This document shows positions 1-9,917 of a DNA stretch of 64,000 nucleotides, piece after piece (position 1 is the stretch's first letter; each line of letters begins with the position of its first letter). Below the pieces are notes generated by a model that made no database searches, was not told the origin of the DNA, and worked only from the letters and a program-made list of their open reading frames with translations. The translations under genes were made by a program, and so were the position numbers. Source of the stretch: a bacterium (GTDB taxonomy: Bacteria; SZUA-79; Acidulodesulfobacterales; Acidulodesulfobacteraceae); assembly GCA_021822485.1 (NCBI GenBank), contig JAKAQP010000001.1:1-64000 (forward strand). The letters are read 5' to 3'.

Positions 1-2
1 AA

Positions 3-1001
3 GTGCATCCCGACGTAAGTCTAGTTATTTCGCCCGGTTCCAAACAGGTTTTTGAAATGATAGCAAAAAACGGAGCTCTTGCCGATTTAATAGCTTCAGG
101 GGCAAGGATACTGGAATCGACTTGCGGGCCATGCATAGGTATGGGGCAGGCTCCGCGTTCAGGCGCCGTTTCTTTAAGAACTTTTAACCGTAATTTTGAA
201 GGAAGGAGCGGAACTAAAGACGCGAAAATTTATCTTGTTTCGCCGCAGACCGCGGCGGTTTCGGCACTTACAGGCTATATTACGGACCCGAGGACGCTTG
301 GAAAAGCTCCCAAAATTAAAATGCCGGAAAAATTCAATATAGACGATTCAATGATAATTCCGCCTTCTACTAGGCCGGAAGAAGTCGAAGTTTACAGAGG
401 GCCTAACATTCAACCGCTTCCGGTTCAGCAGAAACTTCAGGAATCCATATCCGGAAAGGTTCTGCTCAAGGTAGGCGATAATATAACTACCGACCATATA
501 ATGCCGGCAGGCTCTAAAATACTTCCGCTTCGGTCTAATATTCCCGCCATTTCTAAATATGTATTTGAAACGGTGGATCCGGCTTTTTCGGAAAGAGCGC
601 TAAAGGAGAAAGGCGGTTTTGTAATTGGCGGCGAAAACTATGGACAGGGTTCAAGCAGGGAGCATGCGGCGCTTGCGCCTATGTATCTTGGAGTTAAAGC
701 CGTAATAGCTAAATCTTTTGCAAGAATTCATTTTGCAAATCTAATAAATTTCGGAATATTGCCCATTATATTTGAAAACCCTGCCGATTATGATAAAATA
801 AAACAGGGCGATGAGCTTATAGCCCCTAATATTTTAAAAGAATTAAACGAACGCAAGCCTGTTACTTTTATAAATAAAAGTCAGGGAAACGCCGAATATA
901 AGTTTAAGTATAATTTAACCGACAGGCAGGTTAAAATAATAAAAGAAGGCGGATTACTTAATGAAACAAAAGCATCACAGCAGCATCCGGCAACAATTTA
1001 A
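3..1001 (+). CDS. Aconitate hydratase, Aquifex/archaeal-type single chain (3' part; 5' end outside window)
   Basis: STCGPCIGMGQAPRSGAVSLRTFNRNFEGRSG, GDNITTDHIMPAGSKILPLRSNIP and GGENYGQGSSREHAALAP motifs; frame open at the left edge. Confidence 0.93.
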   Translation: MHPDVSLVISPGSKQVFEMIAKNGALADLIASGARILESTCGPCIGMGQAPRSGAVSLRTFNRNFEGRSGTKDAKIYLVSPQTAAVSALTGYITDPRTLGKAPKIKMPEKFNIDDSMIIPPSTRPEEVEVYRGPNIQPLPVQQKLQESISGKVLLKVGDNITTDHIMPAGSKILPLRSNIPAISKYVFETVDPAFSERALKEKGGFVIGGENYGQGSSREHAALAPMYLGVKAVIAKSFARIHFANLINFGILPIIFENPADYDKIKQGDELIAPNILKELNERKPVTFINKSQGNAEYKFKYNLTDRQVKIIKEGGLLNETKASQQHPATI

Positions 1002-1855
1002 TGTTTTCATCCGATTTTAATAAGAACATTAAGAGGGTTCTGGTTTCCTACAAAAAAGACGCCGTTGCAGCTTTAAAGTCCGCAGAATACGTATGCGGAC
1101 TTTTTAAAAAGAACGGCATAGAAACGATAATCAAGCCCAGTATGGACATTAAAAGTTCCGACACTAAAAACATCGGACTTGTGGTAGTCTGCGGAGGAGA
1201 CGGAACTCTTTTAATTACGCTTGGAAAGATTTTTCCTCAACTTTCCGAAGTACCGGTAATAGGAATAGATTTCGGCACCCTGGGTTTCCTTGTAGAAGTT
1301 CCGGAGAAAAAAAAGAAAGATGCTGTAGAAAGATTTTTAGACGGGACTTTAGAATTTATACCGAGAATGGCTATCGAAATCGAAGTATTCAGGAAAGGCA
1401 AATCTATCGAAAAATTAGTAGCGTTAAACGAAGCGACTATCGCAAGAGAAAAAAGTATTCATGCCAGAGTTATTAATTTAACCGTTTTTGTGAACGGTTT
1501 GAGATTGAACGATTACAGGGCCGACGGTCTTATTATCGCTACTCCTACCGGCTCTACGGCTTATTCTTTATCGGCCGGAGGACCTATAGTACAGCCGGAC
1601 ATGGACGCTTTTATAATAACTCCTATATGTCCCCATACGCTCTCCAACAGACCTATAATAATAAATCCTTGCGAACTTAAAGTAATAATTATGCCGCAGG
1701 AAAGAAATATTTTTATTTCCGCCGATGGAAGAGATGGTTTGAAGCTTGACGACGACGACGAAATAATAATTAAAAAACATCCTTCCAAGGTTTACTTATC
1801 TTCGTCTTTAGATAACGATTACTGGAATATATTAAGGACAAAATTAAACTGGTAA
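1001..1855 (+). CDS. nadK: NAD kinase
   Basis: GGDGTLL, GTLGFLVE, DGLIIATPTGSTAYSLSAGGPIV motifs. Confidence 0.95.
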   Translation: MFSSDFNKNIKRVLVSYKKDAVAALKSAEYVCGLFKKNGIETIIKPSMDIKSSDTKNIGLVVVCGGDGTLLITLGKIFPQLSEVPVIGIDFGTLGFLVEVPEKKKKDAVERFLDGTLEFIPRMAIEIEVFRKGKSIEKLVALNEATIAREKSIHARVINLTVFVNGLRLNDYRADGLIIATPTGSTAYSLSAGGPIVQPDMDAFIITPICPHTLSNRPIIINPCELKVIIMPQERNIFISADGRDGLKLDDDDEIIIKKHPSKVYLSSSLDNDYWNILRTKLNW

Positions 1856-1869
1856 AGGTCTAGATAAAA

Positions 1870-3576
1870 TTGTTAAAAACTATAAAAATAAAAAATTTTG
1901 CCACTATAGATTTTTTAGAAATAGATTTTTGCGGCGGACTTAACGTTCTTAGCGGAGAAACCGGAGCGGGAAAAAGCATAATAATTGAATCCCTTAATTT
2001 TTTGTTCGGTAAAACTAAAGGATTGGAGGTTATAAGAACGGGAGAAAAAGAAGGTTACGTTACGGCGGTATTCGATTTAAACGGGACTGTAAAAGGCGGT
2101 TTAAACGGTATTTTTGCTGAATTAGACGTAGAAGGATTAATAGACGTAGAAAGTTCCGAAGATTTAAATCTTAAAAGAACCGTTACGGAAAGCGGTAAAA
2201 GCAGATATTTTATAAACGGCGAACCTGTAAACAAAAACTTAATAGAAAGGTTAGGCGAAAATTTGTTAAAAATATTCGGGCAGAATGACAGGAGATTTTT
2301 AATAGACCCTATAAGCCAGCTTGCTTTTTTGGATGATTTCTCCGGCAATGAAACTTTACTGAAAGAAACTAAAAAGATTTATAACGAAATCAAAAAAATA
2401 TCATCGGAAAAAGAAGAAATAACAAAAAAAATAGAAGGCATATCGCGCATAAAAACTTTAAATTCTTACATAGTAAACGACGTCGAAAATTTAAATATTA
2501 AATCCGTAGACGAAGAAGAAATTTTAAAACAAGAACTAAAAAAGTTAGAAAACGCTAACGTTATAAAAGAGCTTATTTTAAACTCTATTGATTTAATAGA
2601 CGGCGATGAATACGGGATTTTAAAACATCTGGCTTTATTAGTTTCCAATCTTTCAAAGCTGTTCGAATTAGATACCGCTTTTAAAAAAGCAGAATGCTTA
2701 AAAAACGCCGAAACCACAAAAATAGAGCTGGAAGATATTCTTTTATTTTTAGAAAAGTATTCCGCTTTAGAATTCGACGAAGAAAAATTTAACGAAATAC
2801 GCCTTAAAATCGATTCCGTTATAAGTATAGAAAATAAATATAACGTTTCCAATGTAGAAGAACTTCTAAAGCTATACGACGAAGCAAAACAAGAATTAGG
2901 CGGGATTGCGGAACTTGAAAGAAGAATTTCCGAAATTGACGGCGAATATGAAAAGTTTAAAGAAAATTTTTTGCGGATATCCGAAGAATTGCATACAAAG
3001 AGAATAAAATCCGCTTCTATTATGGAAAAACAAATAGAAAAAGAATTACTTTTTTTAAAAATTAAACCTATTTTTAAAATAAATATATATAAAACCGACT
3101 TTGAGAAAAGCTTTTCGGAAACCGGATTGGACGATTGCATTTTTATGTTTTCCGCAAATCCGGGAGAAGAACCCAGGCCGCTTTCCAAGGTTGCTTCGGG
3201 AGGCGAACTTTCCCGCATAAGTTTATGTATTTTAAAAATTTTAAACAAAAGAAAAGATATTGCGACTTTTATTTTCGACGAAATCGATGCGGGAATCGGC
3301 GGCGATGTAGCTAATTTTGTAGGTTCGGCGCTTAAATCTATATCTGAAGCAAATCAGGTAATACTTATAACGCACCTCGCCCAGGTATCTTCGTTCGCCG
3401 ACAGGCATTTTTTTATTTATAAAGAAGTAATTAGCGGAAAAACATATACCAGGATAAAAGAGCTTAACGAAGAAGAGAGGATAACCGAAACGGCAAGAAT
3501 GTTGTCGGGCGATTCAAAAGGAGAAGCGGCTTTAATGCATGCTAAGGAAATTTTAAAAAACAGGGGGCGGTTCTAA
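1870..3576 (+). CDS. recN: DNA repair protein RecN
   Basis: N-terminal SGETGAGKSIIIESLNFLFG Walker A, C-terminal ASGGELSRISL and FDEIDAGIGG; TTG start. Confidence 0.95.
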   Translation: MLKTIKIKNFATIDFLEIDFCGGLNVLSGETGAGKSIIIESLNFLFGKTKGLEVIRTGEKEGYVTAVFDLNGTVKGGLNGIFAELDVEGLIDVESSEDLNLKRTVTESGKSRYFINGEPVNKNLIERLGENLLKIFGQNDRRFLIDPISQLAFLDDFSGNETLLKETKKIYNEIKKISSEKEEITKKIEGISRIKTLNSYIVNDVENLNIKSVDEEEILKQELKKLENANVIKELILNSIDLIDGDEYGILKHLALLVSNLSKLFELDTAFKKAECLKNAETTKIELEDILLFLEKYSALEFDEEKFNEIRLKIDSVISIENKYNVSNVEELLKLYDEAKQELGGIAELERRISEIDGEYEKFKENFLRISEELHTKRIKSASIMEKQIEKELLFLKIKPIFKINIYKTDFEKSFSETGLDDCIFMFSANPGEEPRPLSKVASGGELSRISLCILKILNKRKDIATFIFDEIDAGIGGDVANFVGSALKSISEANQVILITHLAQVSSFADRHFFIYKEVISGKTYTRIKELNEEERITETARMLSGDSKGEAALMHAKEILKNRGRF

Positions 3577-3586
3577 ATAAAAAGAT

Positions 3587-4294
3587 ATGTATAAAACAGG
3601 CAGACAGAGATACGAAAAAGGCGGGGCGGCTATTTTTTATCCTACCGAAATAGAAATAGAGGCGGAGACAGAAGCGGAAGAAGGTTTAACCGTTAAAAGC
3701 AAAGGCGGACACGATAAAATCAAAGAAATAGATAAAGAAACCGGTATCGGCAAAGGCGTCAAAACCGTAAAAGTAGTCCTGAGAAAAGCGCTTATGTGCG
3801 ACGTTAAATCGCTTTATAAACTTTTTTCGGAATATTCAAAAGCCGGCGAGATGCTTCCGCGTTCAATGAGCGATATATATACTCATCTCAGAGATTTTTA
3901 TATTGCCGAGATAGAATGCGAAACCGAAACGGGCAATGAAAATTTAAATAAAATTTATAGCGAAAAAGGCTCGTCGGGCTGCGAACCCGAAGTTATAGGG
4001 GCATGCGCTCTTGCAATAGTATGGGAAAATCTGGCGGAAATAAGATCGTTAGCCGTAAAAAGGCCTTATACAAGAAAGCTTATAGGGACGGAACTTATAA
4101 AAAAATGCATAGAAGAAGCTAAATTCTTTAAAATAACCAATATATTTGCCTTAACTTACAAACCGCAATTTTTTCAAAAATCCGGTTTTAACGTTGTAGA
4201 CAAATCGGAACTGCCCCATAAGATATGGAGCGACTGTATAAATTGCGTAAAATTTCCCGATTGCGACGAAACAGCCGTAATGTTGAAAATATAG
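3587..4294 (+). CDS. GNAT N-acetyltransferase, short ArgA-like (N-acetylglutamate synthase family)
   Basis: RKALMCDVKSLYKLFSEYSKAGEMLPRS...LAEIRSLAVKRPYTRKLIGTELI...YKPQFFQKSGF; unusual Glu-rich N-terminal extension. Confidence 0.8.
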   Translation: MYKTGRQRYEKGGAAIFYPTEIEIEAETEAEEGLTVKSKGGHDKIKEIDKETGIGKGVKTVKVVLRKALMCDVKSLYKLFSEYSKAGEMLPRSMSDIYTHLRDFYIAEIECETETGNENLNKIYSEKGSSGCEPEVIGACALAIVWENLAEIRSLAVKRPYTRKLIGTELIKKCIEEAKFFKITNIFALTYKPQFFQKSGFNVVDKSELPHKIWSDCINCVKFPDCDETAVMLKI

Positions 4295-4324
4295 ACAAAG
4301 CGCAATATATATATTATAATAATG

Positions 4325-4349
4325 GGTGACGGAATTCAATTCCGTCACC
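4325..4349. repeat. Perfect inverted repeat GGTGACGGAATT-C-AATTCCGTCACC
   Basis: 12-nt arms, read directly; downstream of the acetyltransferase gene. Confidence 0.9.
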
Positions 4350-4371
4350 ATAACAAATTGGAAGCAAATTG

Positions 4372-4437
4372 ATGCGGAAAAGGCGTCAGATTTATTTTCC
4401 GCATTTATGAGGTATATGTAAATTAGACGCCTTTTCC
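4372..4437. repeat. Compound inverted-repeat element with two competing hairpins
   Basis: ATGCGGAAAA(4372-4381)/TTTTCCGCAT(4395-4404) overlaps GGAAAAGGCGTC(4376-4387)/GACGCCTTTTCC(4426-4437); shares GTCAGATTTATTTTCCGCA-like core with 28976-29067. Confidence 0.85.
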
Positions 4438-4486
4438 TTTACGTAACCATCGCAAATTTATAAAAAAGGGAGGAATAAAAAAAGAG

Positions 4487-4858
4487 ATGTTTAATATTTT
4501 TAAGAGAGAAGGTTTGTTCGGCGACGTCAGCCAGATAACTCCCGATGAGGTATTTAAAAAATTATCGGAAGATAAAGAAAGTAAAAATACGCTGGTAATA
4601 GACGTAAGGGAGCCTCACGAATATAACGGAAATTTGGGGCATATAGAAAATTCGCACTTGATCCCTATAAGGCTTTTACCACTTAAAATTCAAGAACTAG
4701 AGAATCATAAAGATAAAGATATAATTGCGGTATGCCACAGCGGCGCCAGGAGTTATTCCGCATGCGCTATGCTCAAAAGGCACGGGTTTAATAAGGTTCA
4801 CAACCTTAAAGGCGGAATGCTTTTATGGAAAAAAATGGGATTAAAAACCCATATATAA
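4487..4858 (+). CDS. Rhodanese-like domain protein
   Basis: VIDVREPHEYNGNLGHIENSHLIPI and AVCHSGARSYSA active-site loop; RBS gggagg. Confidence 0.92.
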   Translation: MFNIFKREGLFGDVSQITPDEVFKKLSEDKESKNTLVIDVREPHEYNGNLGHIENSHLIPIRLLPLKIQELENHKDKDIIAVCHSGARSYSACAMLKRHGFNKVHNLKGGMLLWKKMGLKTHI

Positions 4859-4892
4859 ATTAAATTATAATATTTTTTTATTAGGCGGAACA

Positions 4893-5702
4893 ATGAACGA
4901 TAAAAATTTTCATGTCTTCGTAGTATCCGATTCTACCGGTGAAACCGCGGAAAAAGTTGCAAGGGCGGCTATATCGCAGTTTTCTATTCCCGAGGTTCGC
5001 CTTAAACGTTTCTTATTGATAGATTCGGAATTGAAATTAAGGGAAATAATAACGGAAGCCGCAGAAAAAAAAGCATTGGTTATTTTTACTTTAGTTAAAG
5101 ACGGGCTGAGAAATATTATGCTTCAGGAATCTGCAGAAAAAGGCATTGTTAGTATCGATATAATAGGCCCGGTACTTAATTCTATAGCAAATATCCTTAA
5201 TCTTTCTCCAGAAAGAAAGCCCGGTTTAATCCACAGGGTTAACGACGAGTATTTTAAAAGAATAGATGCTTTGGAATATGCCGTTAAACACGACGATGGA
5301 CAAAGGATAGACGAAGTTTTGGAAGCAGATGCCCTTATACTGGGCATATCAAGGACGTCAAAGACTCCGCTTTGTCTTTTTCTTGCCCAAAGAGGATTTA
5401 AAGCGGCTAATATTCCCATAATAGATTCTCAGGTTATAGACGATACGGTATTTAAGGTTCAAAGGAATAAAATATTCGGTTTGGTTTCCGACGCCGGAAG
5501 AATTTCAAGTTTAAGAAAAGAAAGGTTGAAAAGAATGGGGCTTGGTCTTTCACAGGATTACGTATCGAAAGAATCTATAGAAAAAGAACTTGCCCATTCA
5601 ATGTCTATATACGCTAAATTAAACGCATATATTATAGATATTACCGATAAATCGATAGAGGAAGTCGCCGCGGATATAATATCCCGCATAAACAACAAAT
5701 AG
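4893..5702 (+). CDS. ppsR: Pyruvate,phosphate dikinase / PEP synthase regulatory protein (DUF299)
   Basis: FVVSDSTGETAEKVARAAISQF, GISRTSKTPLCLFLAQRGFKAANIPI. Confidence 0.93.
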   Translation: MNDKNFHVFVVSDSTGETAEKVARAAISQFSIPEVRLKRFLLIDSELKLREIITEAAEKKALVIFTLVKDGLRNIMLQESAEKGIVSIDIIGPVLNSIANILNLSPERKPGLIHRVNDEYFKRIDALEYAVKHDDGQRIDEVLEADALILGISRTSKTPLCLFLAQRGFKAANIPIIDSQVIDDTVFKVQRNKIFGLVSDAGRISSLRKERLKRMGLGLSQDYVSKESIEKELAHSMSIYAKLNAYIIDITDKSIEEVAADIISRINNK

Positions 5703-5820
5703 TATTCGGTAAAATAATAATAATAATCGCGCATAAAAAAATAAAACTAACGGAAGACGGGGCAGGCAAAACGGAATTTTAAATTAACCGTTAAAAAAAG
5801 ATAAAGGAAATATAAAATAT

Positions 5821-7245
5821 ATGGCTGACGTAAATAAAAAAATAACGAAGGGGGAATTGCAGAGCGGCATCGAAGGCGGAAGCCCGTTTTTTGATTCTGC
5901 CGCTTCAATTACCGAAGATTATTGTAAAAATAAAGGCATAGAGTTCGAGCTTTATATGTTTAATTCAAAAGTCCTCAAAATGGAATCGGAGGACGGCGGT
6001 ATTTCTAACTATGTAAATGCGGAAACTAACGGATTAAACATAAGGCTTTTAGACAAAAAGAAGATGAGTTTTTCTTATTGTCTTGGATTAGAAAGCGATA
6101 AAATTTTAAACTCTTTAGACGGCGCTTACTCGCTTTTAAAATATATGGAGGCGGACGAATTTGCCGAATTTGCGGAAAAGGACGACTATTATAGCGGCGA
6201 TGACGATATATCTACTCCCGAAAAATTAGGCGTTTATTCCGAAGACGGCGTAGACATAGATATCGATAAAAAAAAGTCTTTACTGCTTGAAATGGAAGAA
6301 ATTGCTTATTCATACGACAAAAAAATATACAAAGTAGATAAACCGTCGTATTCCGAGACATTAATCAATAAAAGATTTTATAATTCAAAAGGAATTGACG
6401 TTTCTTCGATAAAAACTTTTTATGAGATATTTTTGTCCGTTGCGTCACGGGATGGCGAAGATACAGGTTCGGGGTTCGATTTTGATTTTTCCCACTGTTT
6501 CGGCGACCTGAAGTTTAAAAAAGCAGCTATGAATGCCGCTAAAAAAGGCGTAGATCAGCTTGGAGCAAGAACGGCAGCAAGCGGAAATTATCCGGTTGTT
6601 TTCGATAACTATACTTCTTCGGAGATTCTCGGAATATTGAAGCAGTCATTTTACGCGGACAGCGTTTATAAAAAGAAATCGTTATTGGAAGGTAAAATAG
6701 GCAAAAAAATATTTTCCGACAAATTAGACATAATAGACGACGGTCTTTTATACGGCGGGGCGCTAACCGACATGTTCGACAGAGAAGGCGTAAAGATGAA
6801 AACAAAAGTTTTATGCTCTTCCGGCACTATAGATTCCTATCTTTACGATATCAGGTACGGAAAAATATACGGAGTAAAGTCTTCCGGAAATTCGGCGGGG
6901 CGTTCGTTTATCCTTCCGCCTGACATAGGTTCTACTAATTTTTTTATAAAAAACGGCGAAACTAATATTTTAGATATAATAGGCTCTATAAAAGAAGGGC
7001 TTTATATAACGGAACTTATGGGTCTTCATATGGCAAAACCTTATACGGGGGAGTTTTCGCTGGGAGCCGCAGGATTTTTCGTTAAAAACGGGAAAATAGA
7101 TTTTCCTGTAAAAGGAATAGCGGTAAGCGGAAATATTATGCAGTTATTTAACGGCATATCTAAAATAGCTAACGACCTGCGTTTTTTCGGTTCGGTCGGC
7201 TCGCCTTCTATATTGTTTGAAAATATTCAGGTTTCTGGAAAATAA
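5821..7245 (+). CDS. TldD/PmbA family metallopeptidase-like protein (U62)
   Basis: DFSHCFGDLKFKKAAMNAAKKGVDQLGAR.., YPVVFDNYTSSEILGIL, SAGRSFILPPDIGSTNFFI. Confidence 0.9.
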   Translation: MADVNKKITKGELQSGIEGGSPFFDSAASITEDYCKNKGIEFELYMFNSKVLKMESEDGGISNYVNAETNGLNIRLLDKKKMSFSYCLGLESDKILNSLDGAYSLLKYMEADEFAEFAEKDDYYSGDDDISTPEKLGVYSEDGVDIDIDKKKSLLLEMEEIAYSYDKKIYKVDKPSYSETLINKRFYNSKGIDVSSIKTFYEIFLSVASRDGEDTGSGFDFDFSHCFGDLKFKKAAMNAAKKGVDQLGARTAASGNYPVVFDNYTSSEILGILKQSFYADSVYKKKSLLEGKIGKKIFSDKLDIIDDGLLYGGALTDMFDREGVKMKTKVLCSSGTIDSYLYDIRYGKIYGVKSSGNSAGRSFILPPDIGSTNFFIKNGETNILDIIGSIKEGLYITELMGLHMAKPYTGEFSLGAAGFFVKNGKIDFPVKGIAVSGNIMQLFNGISKIANDLRFFGSVGSPSILFENIQVSGK

Positions 7246-7265
7246 AAAACGGGGGAACATTTACT

Positions 7266-9917
7266 TTGGTAATGAAAATATTAAAAAGCATTTTTGGAAC
7301 AAGCAACCAGAGGGAGATTGCCAGATTAAAGCCTTTAGTAGAAAAGATTAACTCTTTGGAACCCCAGTATTCCGGTATAGGCGATGACGAAATAAAGAGT
7401 ATTACGCTTAAGTTTAAAGATGAATTAAAAGACCTTGCCCATTCGGAACAGGATAAGAAGCTTGAAGAAATAATGCCGTCAGTTTTTGCCATCGCAAGAG
7501 AAGGAATAAAGCGCGCTCTCGGACTTAGGGCATTCGATGTTCAGCTTATAGGAGCCGCTGTTTTGCATTCCGGAAAGATAGCCGAAATGGCGACAGGCGA
7601 AGGAAAAACTTTAGTTGCGGTTATGCCCGCGTATTTAAACAGTTTGACCGGAAGAGGCGTACATATTATAACCGTTAACGACTATCTTGCCAAAAGAGAT
7701 GCCGAATGGATGGGTAAGGCATATAATCTGCTGGGCCTTTCTGTCGGGGTCATCACTAACGATATGGACGACGACGCAAGAAAAAAAGCTTATAATTGCG
7801 ACGTAACATACGGCACCAATAACGAATTTGGATTCGATTACCTTAGGGACAATATGAAATACTCTTTAGACGATTACGTTCAAAGAGAGCTTAATTACGC
7901 CATAATAGACGAAGTAGATTCCGTTCTTATAGACGAGGCGAGAACGCCTCTCATTATTTCCGGCGAATCCGAAGAAACGACCGAATTATATTATAATGCC
8001 GATAAGGCCGTGCGCAAACTTGTTAAGGATGAAGACTTTACCGTCGACGAGAAATTAAAAACCGCTATTATGACCGAAGAAGGCATAGAAAAAGTAGAAA
8101 ATGCTTTAAAAATAAAAAATATTTACGACCCGAGGCATTTAGATTTACTGCATGCCGTAAATCAGTCCCTCAGGGCTCATGCCTGCTATTTCAAGGATGT
8201 AGATTACTTAATTCAGGACAATCAGGTAGTCATAGTCGATGAATTTACCGGACGCGTTATGAACGGAAGACGTTACGGAGAAGGACTGCATCAGGCGTTA
8301 GAAGCAAAAGAGCATCTTAAAGTAGAAGGCGAAAATCAGACCCTCGCTACGGTTACTTTTCAGAATTTTTTCAGGATGTATAATAAATTAGCAGGTATGA
8401 CCGGAACTGCCGATACCGAAGCCGAAGAGTTTAAAAAAATATACAACTTGGACGTCGTCGTTATTCCTACCAATAAACCTATGACAAGAAAAGACCATGC
8501 CGATTTAGTCTATGCCACCGAAGCTGAAAAATTCAATGCCGTAGCCGACGAAATTGCCGAAAAATATAAAACTGGTCAGCCTGTTCTCGTAGGAACGGTT
8601 TCGGTAGAAAAATCGGAAAGTCTAAGCAGTATTTTAAAGAAAAAAGGAATACCCCATTCTGTCCTCAACGCAAAAAATAATGCTAAAGAAGCGCAAATTA
8701 TCGCAAACGCCGGACAGAAAAAATCCGTTACCATTTCTACGAATATGGCCGGAAGAGGAACGGATATAGTTCTCGGGGAGGGAGTTAAAGATATTGGCGG
8801 TCTTCACGTTATAGGAACGGAAAGACATGAATCCAGGCGAATAGACAATCAGCTAAGGGGGAGGTCGGGCAGACAGGGCGACGTAGGCTCTTCAAGGTTT
8901 TACGTATCCTTGGAAGACGACCTTATGAGAATATTCGGCTCCGAAAGACTTGCACCGTTCTTAGAAAAACTTGGTCTCAAAGACGGACAGGCTATTGAAC
9001 ACGGCATGATTTCTAAGGCGATAGAAAATGCTCAGAAAAAAGTCGAAGGCCATAATTTCGATATCAGAAAAAATCTTATAGATTACGACAACGTTATGAA
9101 TAAACAGAGAGAGCTTATATATTCGTACAGAAAAAGAATGCTTGAGATATGCGATATATCCGAAATAAAAGAAGATATAGCATTTGATGTCGAAGCCTTG
9201 CTTGAATCCTATTTTGAAACCTACGTCCCCGAAAAAACGCATAGCGAAAATTGGGATATAGAAGGGCTTCTGGAAATATTAAAAGTCAGTCTGTCTATCA
9301 ATATATCGGACGTTAAAAATTTAAGTTTAAATACCGGACTAATTAACGAAAATATCGAACATTTATCCGAGGAAGATAAGAAAAATGCGCTAATAAATTT
9401 ATTTAAGAAAATGCCGAGACGCGAGTTTTTTAATTCGATTGCGGATTTAATTAAAAAAAATATAGATACAAAAATTGAATCGTTTCCGGAAGACCAAAAA
9501 TTAGACATATTAAAAGCTCTTTATCTTCAGGCGGTCGACAGTTTATGGAAAGATGCCTTGACTTCTTTAGACGTTCTCAAAGAAGGCATAGGGTTAAGGG
9601 GCTATGCCCAGGTGAATCCTCTTATAGAATATCAGAAAGAAGCATATTCTTTATTTATAAATATGCAGTTTAGGATGAAAGAAGAAGCCCTGAATTCGAT
9701 AATAGCCGTTCAGTTTGAAGACGGTATTAACGCCGAAGACATTATAGAGGGCGCAGGACTGCTTTCCGACAACATAGTGCTTACGCATAACGAAATGAAT
9801 AAAGGGCAGGAAGAAAAACAAAAACCTATAGTCAAACCGAAAAAAATAGGAAGGAACGAACCTTGCCCCTGCGGCAGCGGTAAAAAATATAAAAATTGCC
9901 ATGGAAAAAATGAATAA
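7266..9917 (+). CDS. secA: Preprotein translocase subunit SecA
   Basis: MATGEGKTLVAVMPAYLNSLTGRGVHIITVNDYLAKRD, TGRVMNGRRYGEGLHQALEAKE, C-terminal SEC-C motif CPCGSGKKYKNCHG. Confidence 0.98.
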   Translation: MVMKILKSIFGTSNQREIARLKPLVEKINSLEPQYSGIGDDEIKSITLKFKDELKDLAHSEQDKKLEEIMPSVFAIAREGIKRALGLRAFDVQLIGAAVLHSGKIAEMATGEGKTLVAVMPAYLNSLTGRGVHIITVNDYLAKRDAEWMGKAYNLLGLSVGVITNDMDDDARKKAYNCDVTYGTNNEFGFDYLRDNMKYSLDDYVQRELNYAIIDEVDSVLIDEARTPLIISGESEETTELYYNADKAVRKLVKDEDFTVDEKLKTAIMTEEGIEKVENALKIKNIYDPRHLDLLHAVNQSLRAHACYFKDVDYLIQDNQVVIVDEFTGRVMNGRRYGEGLHQALEAKEHLKVEGENQTLATVTFQNFFRMYNKLAGMTGTADTEAEEFKKIYNLDVVVIPTNKPMTRKDHADLVYATEAEKFNAVADEIAEKYKTGQPVLVGTVSVEKSESLSSILKKKGIPHSVLNAKNNAKEAQIIANAGQKKSVTISTNMAGRGTDIVLGEGVKDIGGLHVIGTERHESRRIDNQLRGRSGRQGDVGSSRFYVSLEDDLMRIFGSERLAPFLEKLGLKDGQAIEHGMISKAIENAQKKVEGHNFDIRKNLIDYDNVMNKQRELIYSYRKRMLEICDISEIKEDIAFDVEALLESYFETYVPEKTHSENWDIEGLLEILKVSLSINISDVKNLSLNTGLINENIEHLSEEDKKNALINLFKKMPRREFFNSIADLIKKNIDTKIESFPEDQKLDILKALYLQAVDSLWKDALTSLDVLKEGIGLRGYAQVNPLIEYQKEAYSLFINMQFRMKEEALNSIIAVQFEDGINAEDIIEGAGLLSDNIVLTHNEMNKGQEEKQKPIVKPKKIGRNEPCPCGSGKKYKNCHGKNE

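Noticed and set aside
3-5. GTG at position 3 as the aconitase start
   Set aside because: The homology is mid-protein; the true start lies upstream of the window
2466-3248. Long minus-strand ORF opposite recN (260 aa) and many similar antisense ORFs (e.g. 9651-10334, 23388-23840, 24636-25091, 25527-25994)
   Set aside because: Ser/Phe/Ile-rich shadow translations of strong sense genes with codon bias; no domains or RBS
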